Source: Anniella stebbinsi
Lineage: Eukaryota; Chordata; Lepidosauria; Squamata; Anniellidae
Assembly (NCBI GenBank): GCA_029215795.1
Contig: JARDYH010000001.1
Span: 352,928,154 to 352,992,153 of the forward strand
DNA: 64,000 nucleotides
Reading direction: 5' to 3'
The notes beneath the pieces were generated by a model, which saw only the letters and a list, made by a program, of their open reading frames with translations, was not told the DNA's origin and did no database searches. Positions 34,306 through 44,840 of the stretch are shown piece by piece. Made by a program: the position numbers and the translations under genes. The first letter of the stretch is position 1, and each line of letters starts with the position of its first letter.

Positions 34306-36159
34306 ATAATTTAAATAATTCTTTCTTTTTTCAAAAGCCCTTCCTGAACCTTATATACAGTATTCCAGGCTATTGTGCTTGGCCAAAGAACAGCGAGCTG
34401 ACAACGTCTATGTCTACTTTCCACACCTTTTAAAAAAATGCAAAAATCTAGCCTTCTCTTTTAATATTTCTGATGTCGGTGACCAGCGTCAGTTCTCCTC
34501 GTACAGTAACTGCTTTAAAGCGCTGCATAGAGCACCACATTAAAAATTAATTACACATGCTATTTTATTGATAGTGCATAATGTAATGAGCACCAGCTGT
34601 GCTAAACATCCAAACTCCTTTTTAAGATAGCTATAAAAAAGAAAGAAAAGAAAAGAAAAAGAACGAAACTGTTTCTCCTGTCGGGGCAGGGGGGCGGGGC
34701 GGGCTGGAACCAGCAACATCTTGTATGGATTTGAAACAGAATTCTTTGATTTAGCTCTACATTTGGAGCGTTTGAAGAGTTTAGGCTCTTGGGCTTGGGT
34801 ATTAGAATAAAATCCAGTTAACTCTCTAACTGTTGCAGCCATCGTCTCTGCTGCATCCTCATTAGTTTGGATGGTTTGGGTTTAGATTACACTATCTACT
34901 TCCACCTGATAATACTGCAATTTAACAGACGGAGCTACAGGTACACAAACCGACCCCCCCCCCAAAAAAATACCAGGACTGGATGCCTAAATGTTGCAAG
35001 CATGTACTTTTAAACATTGCTAAATATTGGTAATTCTCAACTCAGCATGATGAGGTAGGACCAAGCTATGTCAAACTGAATGGCTATTTAGAACAAAGGC
35101 AGTGCTCAACTTAAATTAAATAGTGCCAAAAGTAAATTAAATAGTGCCAGGGAACACCACCACTACATACACAAAAACAAATTCTGCTCTCCTCTAAACA
35201 CCTAGTGCAGTCTTTCTCAATGCAGTCTCTACAATATTCTCTACACTCTTCCCTATAAAACCTGTCTAGAAATACATAAAACCAAGAGTATATTCAGTCA
35301 TGTTTTCCTGGCTGTTTGACTCTGAGATAAGGTAGATAAACAGATACATATAACACTATTTATAATGTTTCGAGTCTGTAATGTTCGAACGTATTTGCAC
35401 ATAACATAACTATCATGTACAAATTCCATTCTACCAGATGCTATAAATATATCATTCAAATCAATAAATATAAGTGACGTTGGTTAATAGGGCCATTTCT
35501 CCCAAATTTCACCTTGGTGAAAGCCATGTTTTCCCAGTAGGGGAAGAAGCTGTATTTTATATGTGATATCAATATATCTCTCCGTTGTTCTTTGTCTCTT
35601 TCTGGCACATGTACATGAATAAACAACTCAGTTTCTTCTTACCATCTTTCTCACCCATGGAGGTGTGGGGAGGAGGAGCAGTGTGTTTTCAATGATTTGG
35701 GGAATGAGTTTTCTGTTCATGAGGCCTCATCTTGGCAAGAAGCAAGAATGGTCCCATATCTTCTATGTTCTCCTCAAGCCTTGATGAATTTAAGAAGCTG
35801 CATTTTTTCTTTCTTTTTTTTAAACTGGATGAGTTTGCATTCTCCACTCTGATTACTGTTTTGTTTTCCCATTGATCCTCCAGTTTTAATAAAACCCAGT
35901 CTGGAATGAAACAAAAGCTTGCTTCTTGTTTGAGTATGAAATGTGCAGAACACATACCATATCATTAACATAAACGTTTCTGAAATAATGCTGCTTTCTA
36001 GACAGACTATATTAATTGCATCAGGCTCTTTTCTTTTTATATTTTCCCCTCCTCTTTTTTTTTTCAGCAAGGGTGGTCTGATCTAGACTTCCTATTGGCT
36101 GACTTGGATTATAAACCCAACACACACAAAAGTGAGTATTAGTGAAGAGGAAACAGAAA

Positions 36160-36160
<1 letters not shown>
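34306..36160. other. unassigned non-coding sequence
   Basis: AT-rich. Contains an AAAAG-type purine run (34636-34664), a poly-C run near 34957-34965, and a short direct duplication AAATTAAATAGTGCCA at 35113-35143. No coding signal. Confidence 0.45.
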
Positions 36161-36190
<30 letters not shown>

Positions 36191-36192
36191 TA
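36161..36192. repeat. (TG)n microsatellite
   Basis: About 11 uninterrupted TG units followed by imperfect TATG/TGTA units. Confidence 0.9.
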
Positions 36193-36625
36193 TATATAAT
36201 GGTCATATATGTACATGCACACATGCTATAGTTCAAACCCATTATTTTACTTACACATATTGCTGTTACCTTCGTGCTGCCTTTTAAAATGTACTAAGAA
36301 AACACCAGACTAGCTAAACAATGCAGTAAAGCAGAAGAAAACCAAAATGGCATTAACTCTACAAGATCACTCAGTGATTTTTAGAACACCTTAATGAGTA
36401 ATGCAGCCAAGCTCCTTGTACTTTAAAGATATTGTTTTAAACTCTTAGAGCTAGGGCCCCTGTGTGTTTCTCAATGTTGGACCTTGAACTTCATAGCCTT
36501 GACCATTAATCAAGTCTGTCAATGCCCACTTGTTATTTTTTAAATATGTACAATTCATTATTTCCTCCCACCTTTTTATATCCAGCAATAAGTGGGAAAA
36601 ATCCCTTTGACAGCTTGGAGATAGA

Positions 36626-36628
<3 letters not shown>

Positions 36629-36658
<30 letters not shown>

Positions 36659-36670
36659 ACACAGAGAGAC

Positions 36671-36718
<48 letters not shown>
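36629..36718. repeat. compound (AC)n / (AG)n microsatellite
   Basis: An AC run (36629-36660) passes into ACAGAGAG units and then a pure GA run to 36718. It creates long serine-leucine and cysteine-valine frames on the minus strand (36451-37020), which are artefacts. Confidence 0.95.
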
Positions 36719-36723
<5 letters not shown>

Positions 36724-37943
36724 ACAACAAATTACCTTTCTGCATGTGTAACCAACATACATCTCATAAAGCCTTGGGAAACAGTCTATATTTTTCAGTG
36801 AAATCTGGTGCATAATGAAAACTAAAGATAAATGTCCCGCATATGCAACGCCTAACCATCGTTTCCTGTGCTTGCATAAAGGTAAATTTTCCACAGCATT
36901 CACTGGATTGTTCATGTTCATAGAATATGAATTGGACACTGAACACCTTAGGGCCAGGTCTGGTCTACAGAAGGATGCCACCATGCCCACAACATACACC
37001 CCACAGACAAAACAGTCCATTCATCTGAATTTGCTTATTTTCTTCTGTGAGAGATAGTTAGGTAGATAGATGGTTGGTAGATAATAGAAGGATCCTAACA
37101 GTGCCTAGCCACTAACACTATTTACATTGCACTACTGAAACCCCACACTTCTGCAACGTCAATAGCACTTGCTAGGTTGTTAAGTTTCCTGGGAAACCTG
37201 TTGTACTAACAAATATAACTGATGTTGCACAAACGCTGGTTTCTGCTAAAGCAACCTAACTAGCGTTAGCAACCATAAACTGCTGGATCCTTTCCAATAT
37301 ATGTAGAGGGTGCCATTTGTAGACAGAAAACTATGAGGGAGATGAGATGGGAGCCTTGATTTGTCGCCATGTCTAGGACTACTAGATGCTGACTACCATC
37401 ATAGAAGAATGCACACAGGTACACATGCAAGCACCGGAATAAAAACGAATCCACTCATTCAGCAACATACAATATGCTCCCTAGTTACTACTATGCTAGA
37501 TGGAGAAAGCAACTGACTCTGAATGAGACAACTTCATATGTTCATCTGTATCCAAAAAGGGCTGCCCTGTTCACTACAGCGGAAGAAAAAGATAAGTGTT
37601 TCCTCCGCTGCAATGAATGGAGCAGTCTCTGCAAGCCATCACAACTCTCATACCAATACAAAATTCCTAAATAAGGCCACAAACATCTCCACAATCGATT
37701 GTGAACCCCTTGGGAACTCAAAATATTTGCACTGGGGGGCGGCAGTGGACTACTGTAAGCTTTTCCGAGCTCACAAGACAGAGCAAGATATAAATCTTCT
37801 ACATAAAGAAATAAAATAAACATTCACAGACATTTATGAGAGTCTTTGACTAAAAGCTGGGGGAGACATACTTTAAATCATCATCATCATCAAGGGGAAG
37901 TATCATGGTATAGTGAGTTTGGGAAAGATGGGAGAACTGGAGA
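36719..37943. other. unassigned non-coding sequence
   Basis: Plain sequence with an (ATC)n tract near 37878-37892. Overlapping frames at 37474-37823 on both strands have no domain. Confidence 0.45.
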
Positions 37944-38152
37944 TCCAATGTGGTGTAGTGGTTAGCGTGTTGGACTGGGATGGGGGAGACCTGGGTTCAA
38001 GTCCCCACTTGGCCATGAAGCCCACTGAGTGACTTTGAGCATGTCACTTTGCAGGGCTGTTGTGAGAACAAAATGGAAAGGGGAATTATGTCCGCTGCCT
38101 TGGGCTCCTTGGAGGAAAAAAGGTGGGATATAAAAGTAACAAATAAATAAAA
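37944..38152 (+). mobile_element. tRNA-derived SINE with L2-type tail
   Basis: Head CCAATGTGGTGTAGTGGTTA, B-box-like GGGTTCAAGTCCC, body GAGTGACTTTGAGCATGTCA and GGGCTGTTGTGAGAAC. The tail is GCTCCTTGGAGG, GGTGGGATATAAAAG and AAATAAATAAA. Tail form resembles L2-type LINE ends, which suggests mobilisation by such a LINE. Confidence 0.8.
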
Positions 38153-38373
38153 GAAATAATTATCAATAAATTTATTCACTACATCAGTGGTTTTCACTAG
38201 GCAAATGGATGCAACTGAATGGCTTTATGCTTGCCAGTCTTCATATACAAACACATCTATCTATCTGTATTTCCTACCTATGTGTGGATTTCTGTAAACA
38301 TTTCCTGGTGTAGTTTTCTTCATCCAACTTGCATGTTTTTATCAGAACTCCATCCAACTTTCTTCTCTCCCCT

Positions 38374-38394
38374 CCCCCCCCCCCCCCCCCCCCC
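38374..38394. repeat. poly-C run
   Basis: Twenty-one consecutive C bases; sequencing length is unreliable in such runs. Confidence 0.9.
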
Positions 38395-39267
38395 AGTATT
38401 CAGGGCAAGTTAATCAGAAAAAGGAGCAATGTGTTGGTTTTGATCCATACACCACAAGCCTGCGATTTTTGTGACTCCCTTCCAGCTTGTAATTAAATAG
38501 ACACTAAAAATGTTTCAACAGGAGAATCCAATACAGCAGGCAGAAGCCTCTCCTTGCAGGCAAGAAGAACATGGCAACAGAGAGGTCTGCAGATATTTAA
38601 AAGCAACATTTAGGGAGTGGGCCCATCTTGCAAAAGTCTGTTCCCTATGTTGGCTTTATATAGAATCCAAAGCCTGTGAGTAAACGGAGCTAGCATTAGC
38701 AAAAGGAAAAAGAAAGGTCACTGTATAATAGAGAACAACTGACTATGAGTGCTCTTACAATTTCTGAGGCTCACAAAATGTGCAGATGACATGGGCCAAT
38801 TTCATTTGCACAACTAATAGTGCAATCCTCTGCATGTCTACTCAGAACTAAGTCCCACTTTGTAATAAAGGACTGTAGCCTAAGAGATCGAATCTACATA
38901 TACGTGCCCAAGATTAGATATGAAGTCATGGATTGTGACATTGACTTGGTGTAGCAGTCAGCACATCCAGACTTAGGACCAGGCTGTAAATAGAAAATAC
39001 CATACAGAAAGAGTAATAAGCTGTATTATCAATGGCAGATTTTATTCATGGGCATCCAAACTTCCACAGGCAGCCATGAATGCAGAATGCCTACTATAAA
39101 TTGCAAAACGTGCTCAAGGCTCAGCTTCCAGCAGATTCAGCTTCTAAGACCATCCTCTGAAAAATTCTCTGTTCATGCCAACTCTAAACAGCAGAAACTC
39201 ATAGTCATGGGCTTTATTATTTATATTTAAAAATTATATCCAGCCCTATAGTGCCTATGTACTACTC
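38395..39267. other. unassigned non-coding sequence
   Basis: Plain sequence. The segment 38817-38860 (TAGTGCAATCCTCTGCATGT, CTCAGAACTAAGTCCCAC) is a fragment of a common amniote repeat motif. Confidence 0.45.
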
Positions 39268-39270
39268 AAG

Positions 39271-39495
39271 GGCTGAATTCGGACGACACAATAAGCAACT
39301 AGGGGGAGGGGGGAATCGTCAGTTGTATTGACTATCATGTCGTCCAAATGCTGCCATAGTCAACTCAGCGCTGATCCTAATCCACACCACGGTTGATTAT
39401 TTATTACCATGTTGTGTGGGAAGCACCCCTTAGATGAACAACTGTAAAGTTGATTATTACCCCACCATTGACTATCGTGTTGTCTGAATTCAGCC
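39271..39495. mobile_element. MITE with GGCTGAATTC ends (AAG duplication)
   Basis: Inverted ends GGCTGAATTCGGACGACACA and TGTTGTCTGAATTCAGCC match closely. Flanks are AAG at 39268-39270 and 39496-39498. Internal GACTATCATGTCGTCC and TGACTATCGTGTTGTC add repeated units. A Harbinger-like origin is possible, but AAG is not the canonical TWA target. Confidence 0.7.
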
Positions 39496-39498
39496 AAG

Positions 39499-40344
39499 GT
39501 GATTCAGTGCCTGGGCCAAATCTATGACTCCTTTTTCCTAGAGATTTTTTCCAAGTCTCCCAAGGAGCATTGTAATATTTGGGCTGTTTTTAGTGGTTGG
39601 GGTTTAAATCAACAAGAGGCTGGGTTTTTGGTTTTTGTTATATCTTATTTGTTTTAATTTTATTTAGACTTGGCCTATATATTTCTGCTTTTAACCTATT
39701 GCTTCTTTCTTGAAGCTTTTGCTAAGGGCTTTTATTTCTTGACAAAAATGATAATGGCAGCAAATATATATGTATATATTCATTGCATTTTTTATGCAAA
39801 TCTGAGAAGGAAGGTACTCCAAATTGCAAAGTGGTTAAATGAGATGCCCCATATTGAGTTTTCCAGAGAGACTTGAAATAAACACATTTGTTCAGAGTAA
39901 AAACAATTACTGAAAACAGGAAACATACGTGATAAAAAATAAACTAAACCAAGAATATGTATATGTCAGACAAGTTGGGACAGGTGGATGTGTACTATTA
40001 ATGTAGCCTGCTAAATGATTATTAGAAAGAAGTAAGGTCACTATGTTTGTGGACTGTTTAGTTTCCATTTGGGTATAATTTTATATGGTTTGATACATAA
40101 ATTTTTACCATTACTTTTTATATTTTGTAGTATAAATTAGTTATTTTTCAAATTGTATTAAAGTTTATTTAATGGTAGTGCCATTTGAATTTTGTACCTT
40201 ACGAGTTCTCTTAAATCCATTTTGCTTTGTAAGTCAGACAATTGACACACTGGTGCAAATGGCTATATGAAGAACAAAGGAGGCAGGGGGTGGAATAGGG
40301 ATGATCTGGATCCAGACATAGTTTGCTTTATAAAGAATTCCTAT
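39499..40344. other. unassigned non-coding sequence
   Basis: AT-rich sequence without a recognisable gene or complete repeat. Confidence 0.5.
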
Positions 40345-40668
40345 GAGAGAGGAATCCAACAAGCCAGAGGGCCTTCTCTGTGGTGGCCCCCGATTGTGGT
40401 ATGCTCTCCCCAGTGAGATCCACCTAGTGCCAACATTGTCATATTTTCAGTGCAAAATAAAGTCTTTCCTCTACTCCCAAGCATTTGATGGCATATGATA
40501 GGGTTTTTAATGTTAGGGTTTTGTAAATCAAGTCCTGGCAGTTTCACTGTTAATTGTTTTTAACTGTTTTAAAATTTTGTATGTTAAAAGTGTTATATTA
40601 TCTTTTATTATGTTGTGAACTACTTAGCTATTGGGTGGTATAGAAATGTAATAAATGAATGAATGGAG
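40345..40668 (+). mobile_element. L2-like LINE, 3' end
   Basis: AGAGGGCCTTCTCTGTGGTG, TAGTGCCAACATTGTCATAT and AAGTCTTTCCTCTACTCCC match the end of the reverse-transcriptase frame in the better element at 53474-54535. It closes with the tail TTGTGAACTACTTAGC, TTGGGTGGTATAGAAATG and TAATAAATGAATGAATG. The reading frame is broken. Confidence 0.8.
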
Positions 40669-41458
40669 TGGGAATGTTTGTTGCCAGAGGTACCACCAAA
40701 TTAGAAGAAACCTTCCTTCTAAAACCTCTAATGCTAACATAATTCTTCATGACTATTATCCCCTTCTTGAACTGAAGCCTCCAAAATCAACACTATTGCT
40801 TGCATGCGAAAATGAAGCTTCTCCTAATTTTGACTTCTTTTAAAATATGGGAGCTGTGATGAATTCAGTATGCTTCAAATGCTACCTAATTTCTTCTGTT
40901 CCTGGCACTGAAGAAGATAATAAGGAGTTAAGTGCCTCCTCTCCAAAGGGGGAAAAACATTTCTTTCAAGCAAAACTTGACCAACTACTGTCATAAACAC
41001 TTAGCGTGTGCTTTGATATTAATTCTCTAAGTGCAGCAGACTACAGCTGTAACTACAGGAAGCCATGATAGCAGGTCGATCCCCCACTTAAAATTGGCAC
41101 AGCCTGTTCAGCAAATAGATCAGTCCAAAAACTAACAGTGCACAACGATTAAGTAGAAAGTGGAAGAATGCAAAATGTAAGAGTCTCTTGCCTCTGTGTG
41201 CTTTAGCGAGTTACTCTTTTCTTATCTATTCTTAGTTTTACTCTCTTCATTACTGGTGTCTGTTTATCTTAGAAGCAGCGAGCAAACACGGCAGCACTTG
41301 CCTGCTACATCTTCTGTATGGAAGAGGCTCATGTCTACATTATGCCAAATAAATGTTATAGGAGTGAGTTTTTGCAGGGAAAACATTAACAATAATAATT
41401 ACAAAATGTACATCACTCATTTACTAAGTAAGTGCTGGGGGGCAGGGGGGAGTCTATG
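40669..41458. other. unassigned non-coding sequence
   Basis: Plain sequence, no gene or repeat recognised. Confidence 0.5.
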
Positions 41459-41665
41459 TCATAGAATCATAGAATAGTAGAGTTGGAAGGGGCCTATAAG
41501 GCCATCGAGTCCAACCCCCTGCTCAATGCAGGAATCTACCTTAAAGTATCCTTGAAACATGGTTGTCTAGCTGCCTCTTGAAGGCCTCTAGGGTGGGAGA
41601 GCCCATGACCTCCCTAGGTAAGTGGTTCCATTGTCGTACTGCTCTAACAGTCAGGAAGTTAGCGC
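41459..41665 (-). mobile_element. CR1 LINE, 3' end, reverse orientation
   Basis: Begins with TCATAGAATCATAGAATAGT, the inverse of the ATTCTATGATTCTATGA tail that defines amniote CR1. It continues with GAGTTGGAAGGGGCC, GAGTCCAACCCCCTGC and CCTCCCTAGGTAAGTGGTTC. Only the extreme 3' end (about 200 bp) is present, as is usual for 5'-truncated CR1 copies. Confidence 0.93.
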
Positions 41666-42025
41666 TACGTAAGATAAATTAGTGCTCATCTCGACTTGGG
41701 GGCTTTCCCATGACGCTGTGCCTGGAAAAGGTCTGGGACTTACCCCGACTTTTACATTTGGGAGCGAGGTCAGTACAGCTCTTCCACCATCTGATGTCGC
41801 TCCGGGGCCAATCGGAGGTGGGGGCAATCCTGATGGAAAGCGACCAGCGATTGGTTGCCAGAAACCAGGAAGAGGGCAGGGGCAACTTTGGTATCTGGAT
41901 GGCCGCCGGAAACCCAACATTCCCTCCTCGGCATCGGGGTTACCTGTCACCACCGCAGGCGAGTAAAACTGCCGGGTTTTGGAGGGTGCCGTGAAGACAG
42001 GGCCTTGGATACAGCCCTGTTTCCA
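41666..42025. other. CpG-rich block, unassigned
   Basis: Clearly richer in GC and CpG than its surroundings (CATGACGCTGTG, GTCGCTCCGGGGCC, AAGCGACCAGCG, GATGGCCGCCGG). Four long frames overlap in different phases and strands, which points to low stop frequency from GC content. It sits exactly between a CR1 end and an L2-like fragment, so a young repeat is more likely than an exon or promoter island. No inverted termini were found. Confidence 0.35.
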
Positions 42026-42030
42026 CTTGG

Positions 42031-42470
42031 AATTCAAGGTGCTGGTTCTCATGTTTAAAAATGCTTCGCCGTTTGGTACTAAGCTACTTAAAGGACCACC
42101 TCCCATGTGAATCTTCCAATTTTTTAAGATCAATCCATGTATCTCTTGTGGTGCATTTGGTGCCAACTCGCAAGAGGCCCTCCCCCGTGACAGTGTACGG
42201 AACCCACTGCCCTGAAAGGTTTGATTATCTCCTTCTTTGCCTGGGTTCCAGCAGTACTTGACAGCTTTTCCCCCCTTTTCAACCAGGTTTTGACTTTATT
42301 ACTCTTTAGATAACCATGTGTGACATCCTGGATCTCTTTGATTTTTAATGCTTTGCCGTTGTTATTTTGAGGCATTACTTGTTTTTCATGATGACATTAT
42401 TGTCATTTTGTAGGTTTTGTTAACTGCTTTGAGCAGTGGAAAAGCGAATTATAAAATAAAATGCATTTAT
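42031..42470 (+). mobile_element. diverged L2-like LINE, 3' end
   Basis: TTCAAGGTGCTGGTTCTC translates to the FKVLVL motif that also begins the conserved part of the frame at 53474-54535. Later come TAACTGCTTTGAGCAGTGG and AAGCGAATTATAAAATAAAA, a LINE-type tail. The frame is broken in between. Confidence 0.6.
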
Positions 42471-42539
42471 CTTTACAATAAACAGAAATAAAATATATCT
42501 CCTACATGCAACACCTGTGGTCTACAATGAAACTGTGGT

Positions 42540-42990
42540 CCCGGCTCCCTGCCCCATCATGCCCCTTCTCACCTAACACAACTCTTATCCTTACCTGGAA
42601 ATTTCTAAATGCTTTCACCTCTTTCACTTTATCACATCTCAATATATTCAGGGCCATGATCCTCACTCCTTCAGCTTTACTGCCATGAGCCACACAGCTC
42701 TCTTAAAAGATACTGTCCCTTATGCCTAGAACTCTGCACCAGAAAAGCTACGTGATGCTACCTTACTCTCCCACAAAGCCTTTGTCCACAGTCATCCCCC
42801 CAAAAGAAAGAACGCTAACGAAGGGTGGCTGCATTTGCTCATATTCATCTGTTGCTACCATCCCTCTCCTCCTCTAGTAAAGTCCCTTCTGGTGTAATCT
42901 AGATTACAGGCTCCTAGAGTCAGACTCCTATACTTAGGCTTGTTGTTCTAAAGAACTATGCACAGGGAAGGCATAATAATAAAACAGCAG
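42540..42990 (+). mobile_element. old LINE 3' region
   Basis: TCTAGATTACAGGCTCCTAG followed by TATGCACAGGGAAGGCATAA and TAATAAAACAG is the typical ending of an old amniote LINE tail. The upstream part (ACCTGGAAATTTC, CCTTATGCCTAGAACTC) is consistent with a decayed coding end. Family (CR1- or L3-like) not settled. Confidence 0.45.
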
Positions 42991-43845
42991 CAGCAGCTGC
43001 TGCATTTTATTCACTTGCAAAAAGGCGAAAAACATTGTGAAGGTTATTGCGATCTTTATGAAGGTCTTTATGCGCACTAAGAGGCTGCATTCAGTTCATC
43101 ACAGTATCCAAGAGACAGAAATCAGTCTTCAAACTAGGGATGTGCTGAAACCATGCCATCAAAATCATCACTTCTGATCCTGCATCAAAGAAATTCTCAC
43201 ATATGGAGCAGAGTTCAAAGTGGTTCCGCCCATACCACTGGCCCTTCATGGTGGTATAGTTTTGCCACATGTCCTCATTCACATCGCAGGCAATACCCCA
43301 TAAGTATTTGTGTAACACAGGCAGCCTTCATCCATAGGACAACAACAGTAGTAACTGGCATGCTACCCGAAGCAAGACTAGTCTTTTCCCAGGTACAAAA
43401 TGCCTGCTGGGAAAATTCAGTACAGCAGAAGCTTTCAATCTATTTTAGATTATAGACTCCTTGGTACAGGTGCACATCCTCTTACACTTTGCAAAGCACC
43501 ATATGCTATATAAATAAACATGTATAACAACAATAAGCAGCACAACACCCTGAGGGACGATGTCTGGCCTGCACGAAACAAATGAGTGTCAACTGCATTT
43601 ATTGTGGTAGAAAAGTGCATTATAATAGGAGAGAGACTCCTGAAACTTACATTTTTATTTGGCAGAAATTTGTGGATTTGCTTTTGTACTGAAACTCATG
43701 TGCTTCCATTTGATTCATTTTTGGTTGGCCTAGGTCTCACACTTTTCTCTTTCTCCTGGCATGTCTCCTTCCTCTGTCTCTTTTTTTCTTTCTCTTCATA
43801 CTGAATTTTGGGTAGAATTAGTGGACTACTCTTTAATGTTTACAG
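42991..43845. other. unassigned sequence with LINE tail fragment
   Basis: A (CAG)n-like patch at 42984-42999 borders the previous repeat. The segment 43440-43530 carries TATAGACTCCTTGGTACAGG and GCACCATATGCTATATAAAT, a LINE-tail motif in forward orientation. The rest is plain. Confidence 0.4.
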
Positions 43846-44110
43846 TAGAGATAGGCAACTTCGGGCAATGCGGGGGCCAATTCCTCACCCCCACCAAGGA
43901 ACCACCATGGGCCACCACAATCCCCGCTACCCCGCACCACAAAAAAATGAGAGAAAGGGGGAGAACAAGCTAAATGTGTCTATTCTAAGACTCTGCAACC
44001 TTTTATCCCTTTTTATAAAAATAAAATATAGGGGTGGCAGGCTGCACGGGAAATGGTGGTGTCCGCCCTTGGGGCGGCGGGGACCTCTGGTGTTCAGGGC
44101 CCTCTCTGTC
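43846..44110. mobile_element. possible hAT-like fragment, GATAGGCAACTTCGG type
   Basis: GAGATAGGCAACTTCGGGCA and GGGGGCCAATTCCTCA start a GC-rich stretch, and GGGGTGGCAGGCTGCACGG and CCCTTGGGGCGGCGG follow. It resembles decayed non-autonomous DNA transposons of the kind at 7443-7756. No clean termini or duplication. Confidence 0.35.
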
Positions 44111-44710
44111 CAATTTGGCTTCCTTTCATTGTTTTGCATACAAAGAACTGATGAAGCTAGGAAGAAATTAATGAGAGGCTTTAAAAAAGAAAAAAAAAGG
44201 CAGTGTAGGGAAAGTGTGTGGACCACAAGTATGCCATGTGCTTATGAGATCTGAAGAACACAAATCATTAGGAAGAAAGACCTCAGATGCTAAATGTTAT
44301 CCAATTAAGCTTAAAGTAAACAGCCCAGAGAGACGAAATCTTGATATCAGAGTATCACATTTATGTGTGGATTCTCAGACATTTGTTCACAACGTGGCAT
44401 AAACAAACCAGCAACGACCAAGCTGGTGGCAACATCCAAGGTCAACTAGGCCTCCCAACAAGGGCAAGAAAAGAGCAAACTAATCTCAATTTCTGCCTTT
44501 GAAATGGCGGGGACATGTTTTATAGTCCTTTAGCTGTGCTTTTATATATCTAAACGGAAATGATGCTCCCCATAGTAAAGAGGACACATCATGTTGGCAG
44601 CTGATAGCGACAATAAAATGTTTCTGTTACCTGACAACTGACAATGACATCCAAATGTGCCTGATGTCTCGCTCTGAGACCCGCCAACTGAGACTGCGCG
44701 CGCACCACAG

Positions 44711-44840
44711 CAGGGCAGGCTCAGGCAGGGCGGGATTGAGGTGAGAGCACGGAGAGGTGGCGGTGCGATCACGGATGTGTGAGGGTGGGAGGAGGCAGTT
44801 ATGGAGGCCGCCGGCAGCTTTGCAGGCCTGTACGGCCCTG
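44711..44840. mobile_element. possible short hAT-like element
   Basis: The left CAGGGCAGGCTCAGG and the right CCTGTACGGCCCTG form a rough inverted pair with hAT-like CAGGGC termini around a CpG-rich interior. Flanking 8 bp do not match. Confidence 0.35.

Noticed and set aside
36451..37020. 189-codon minus-strand open frame
   Set aside because: It runs through a compound AC/AG microsatellite, giving SLSLSL and VCVCV runs; no domain outside the repeat.
37990..38010. tRNA gene suggested by a B-box-like motif
   Set aside because: The head belongs to a SINE: no cloverleaf acceptor pairing is visible and a SINE body and tail follow directly.
41651..42166. 171-codon minus frame and three overlapping frames
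   Set aside because: All phases stay open because the block is GC- and CpG-rich; part of the frame crosses the boundary into a LINE fragment, so it is not an exon.
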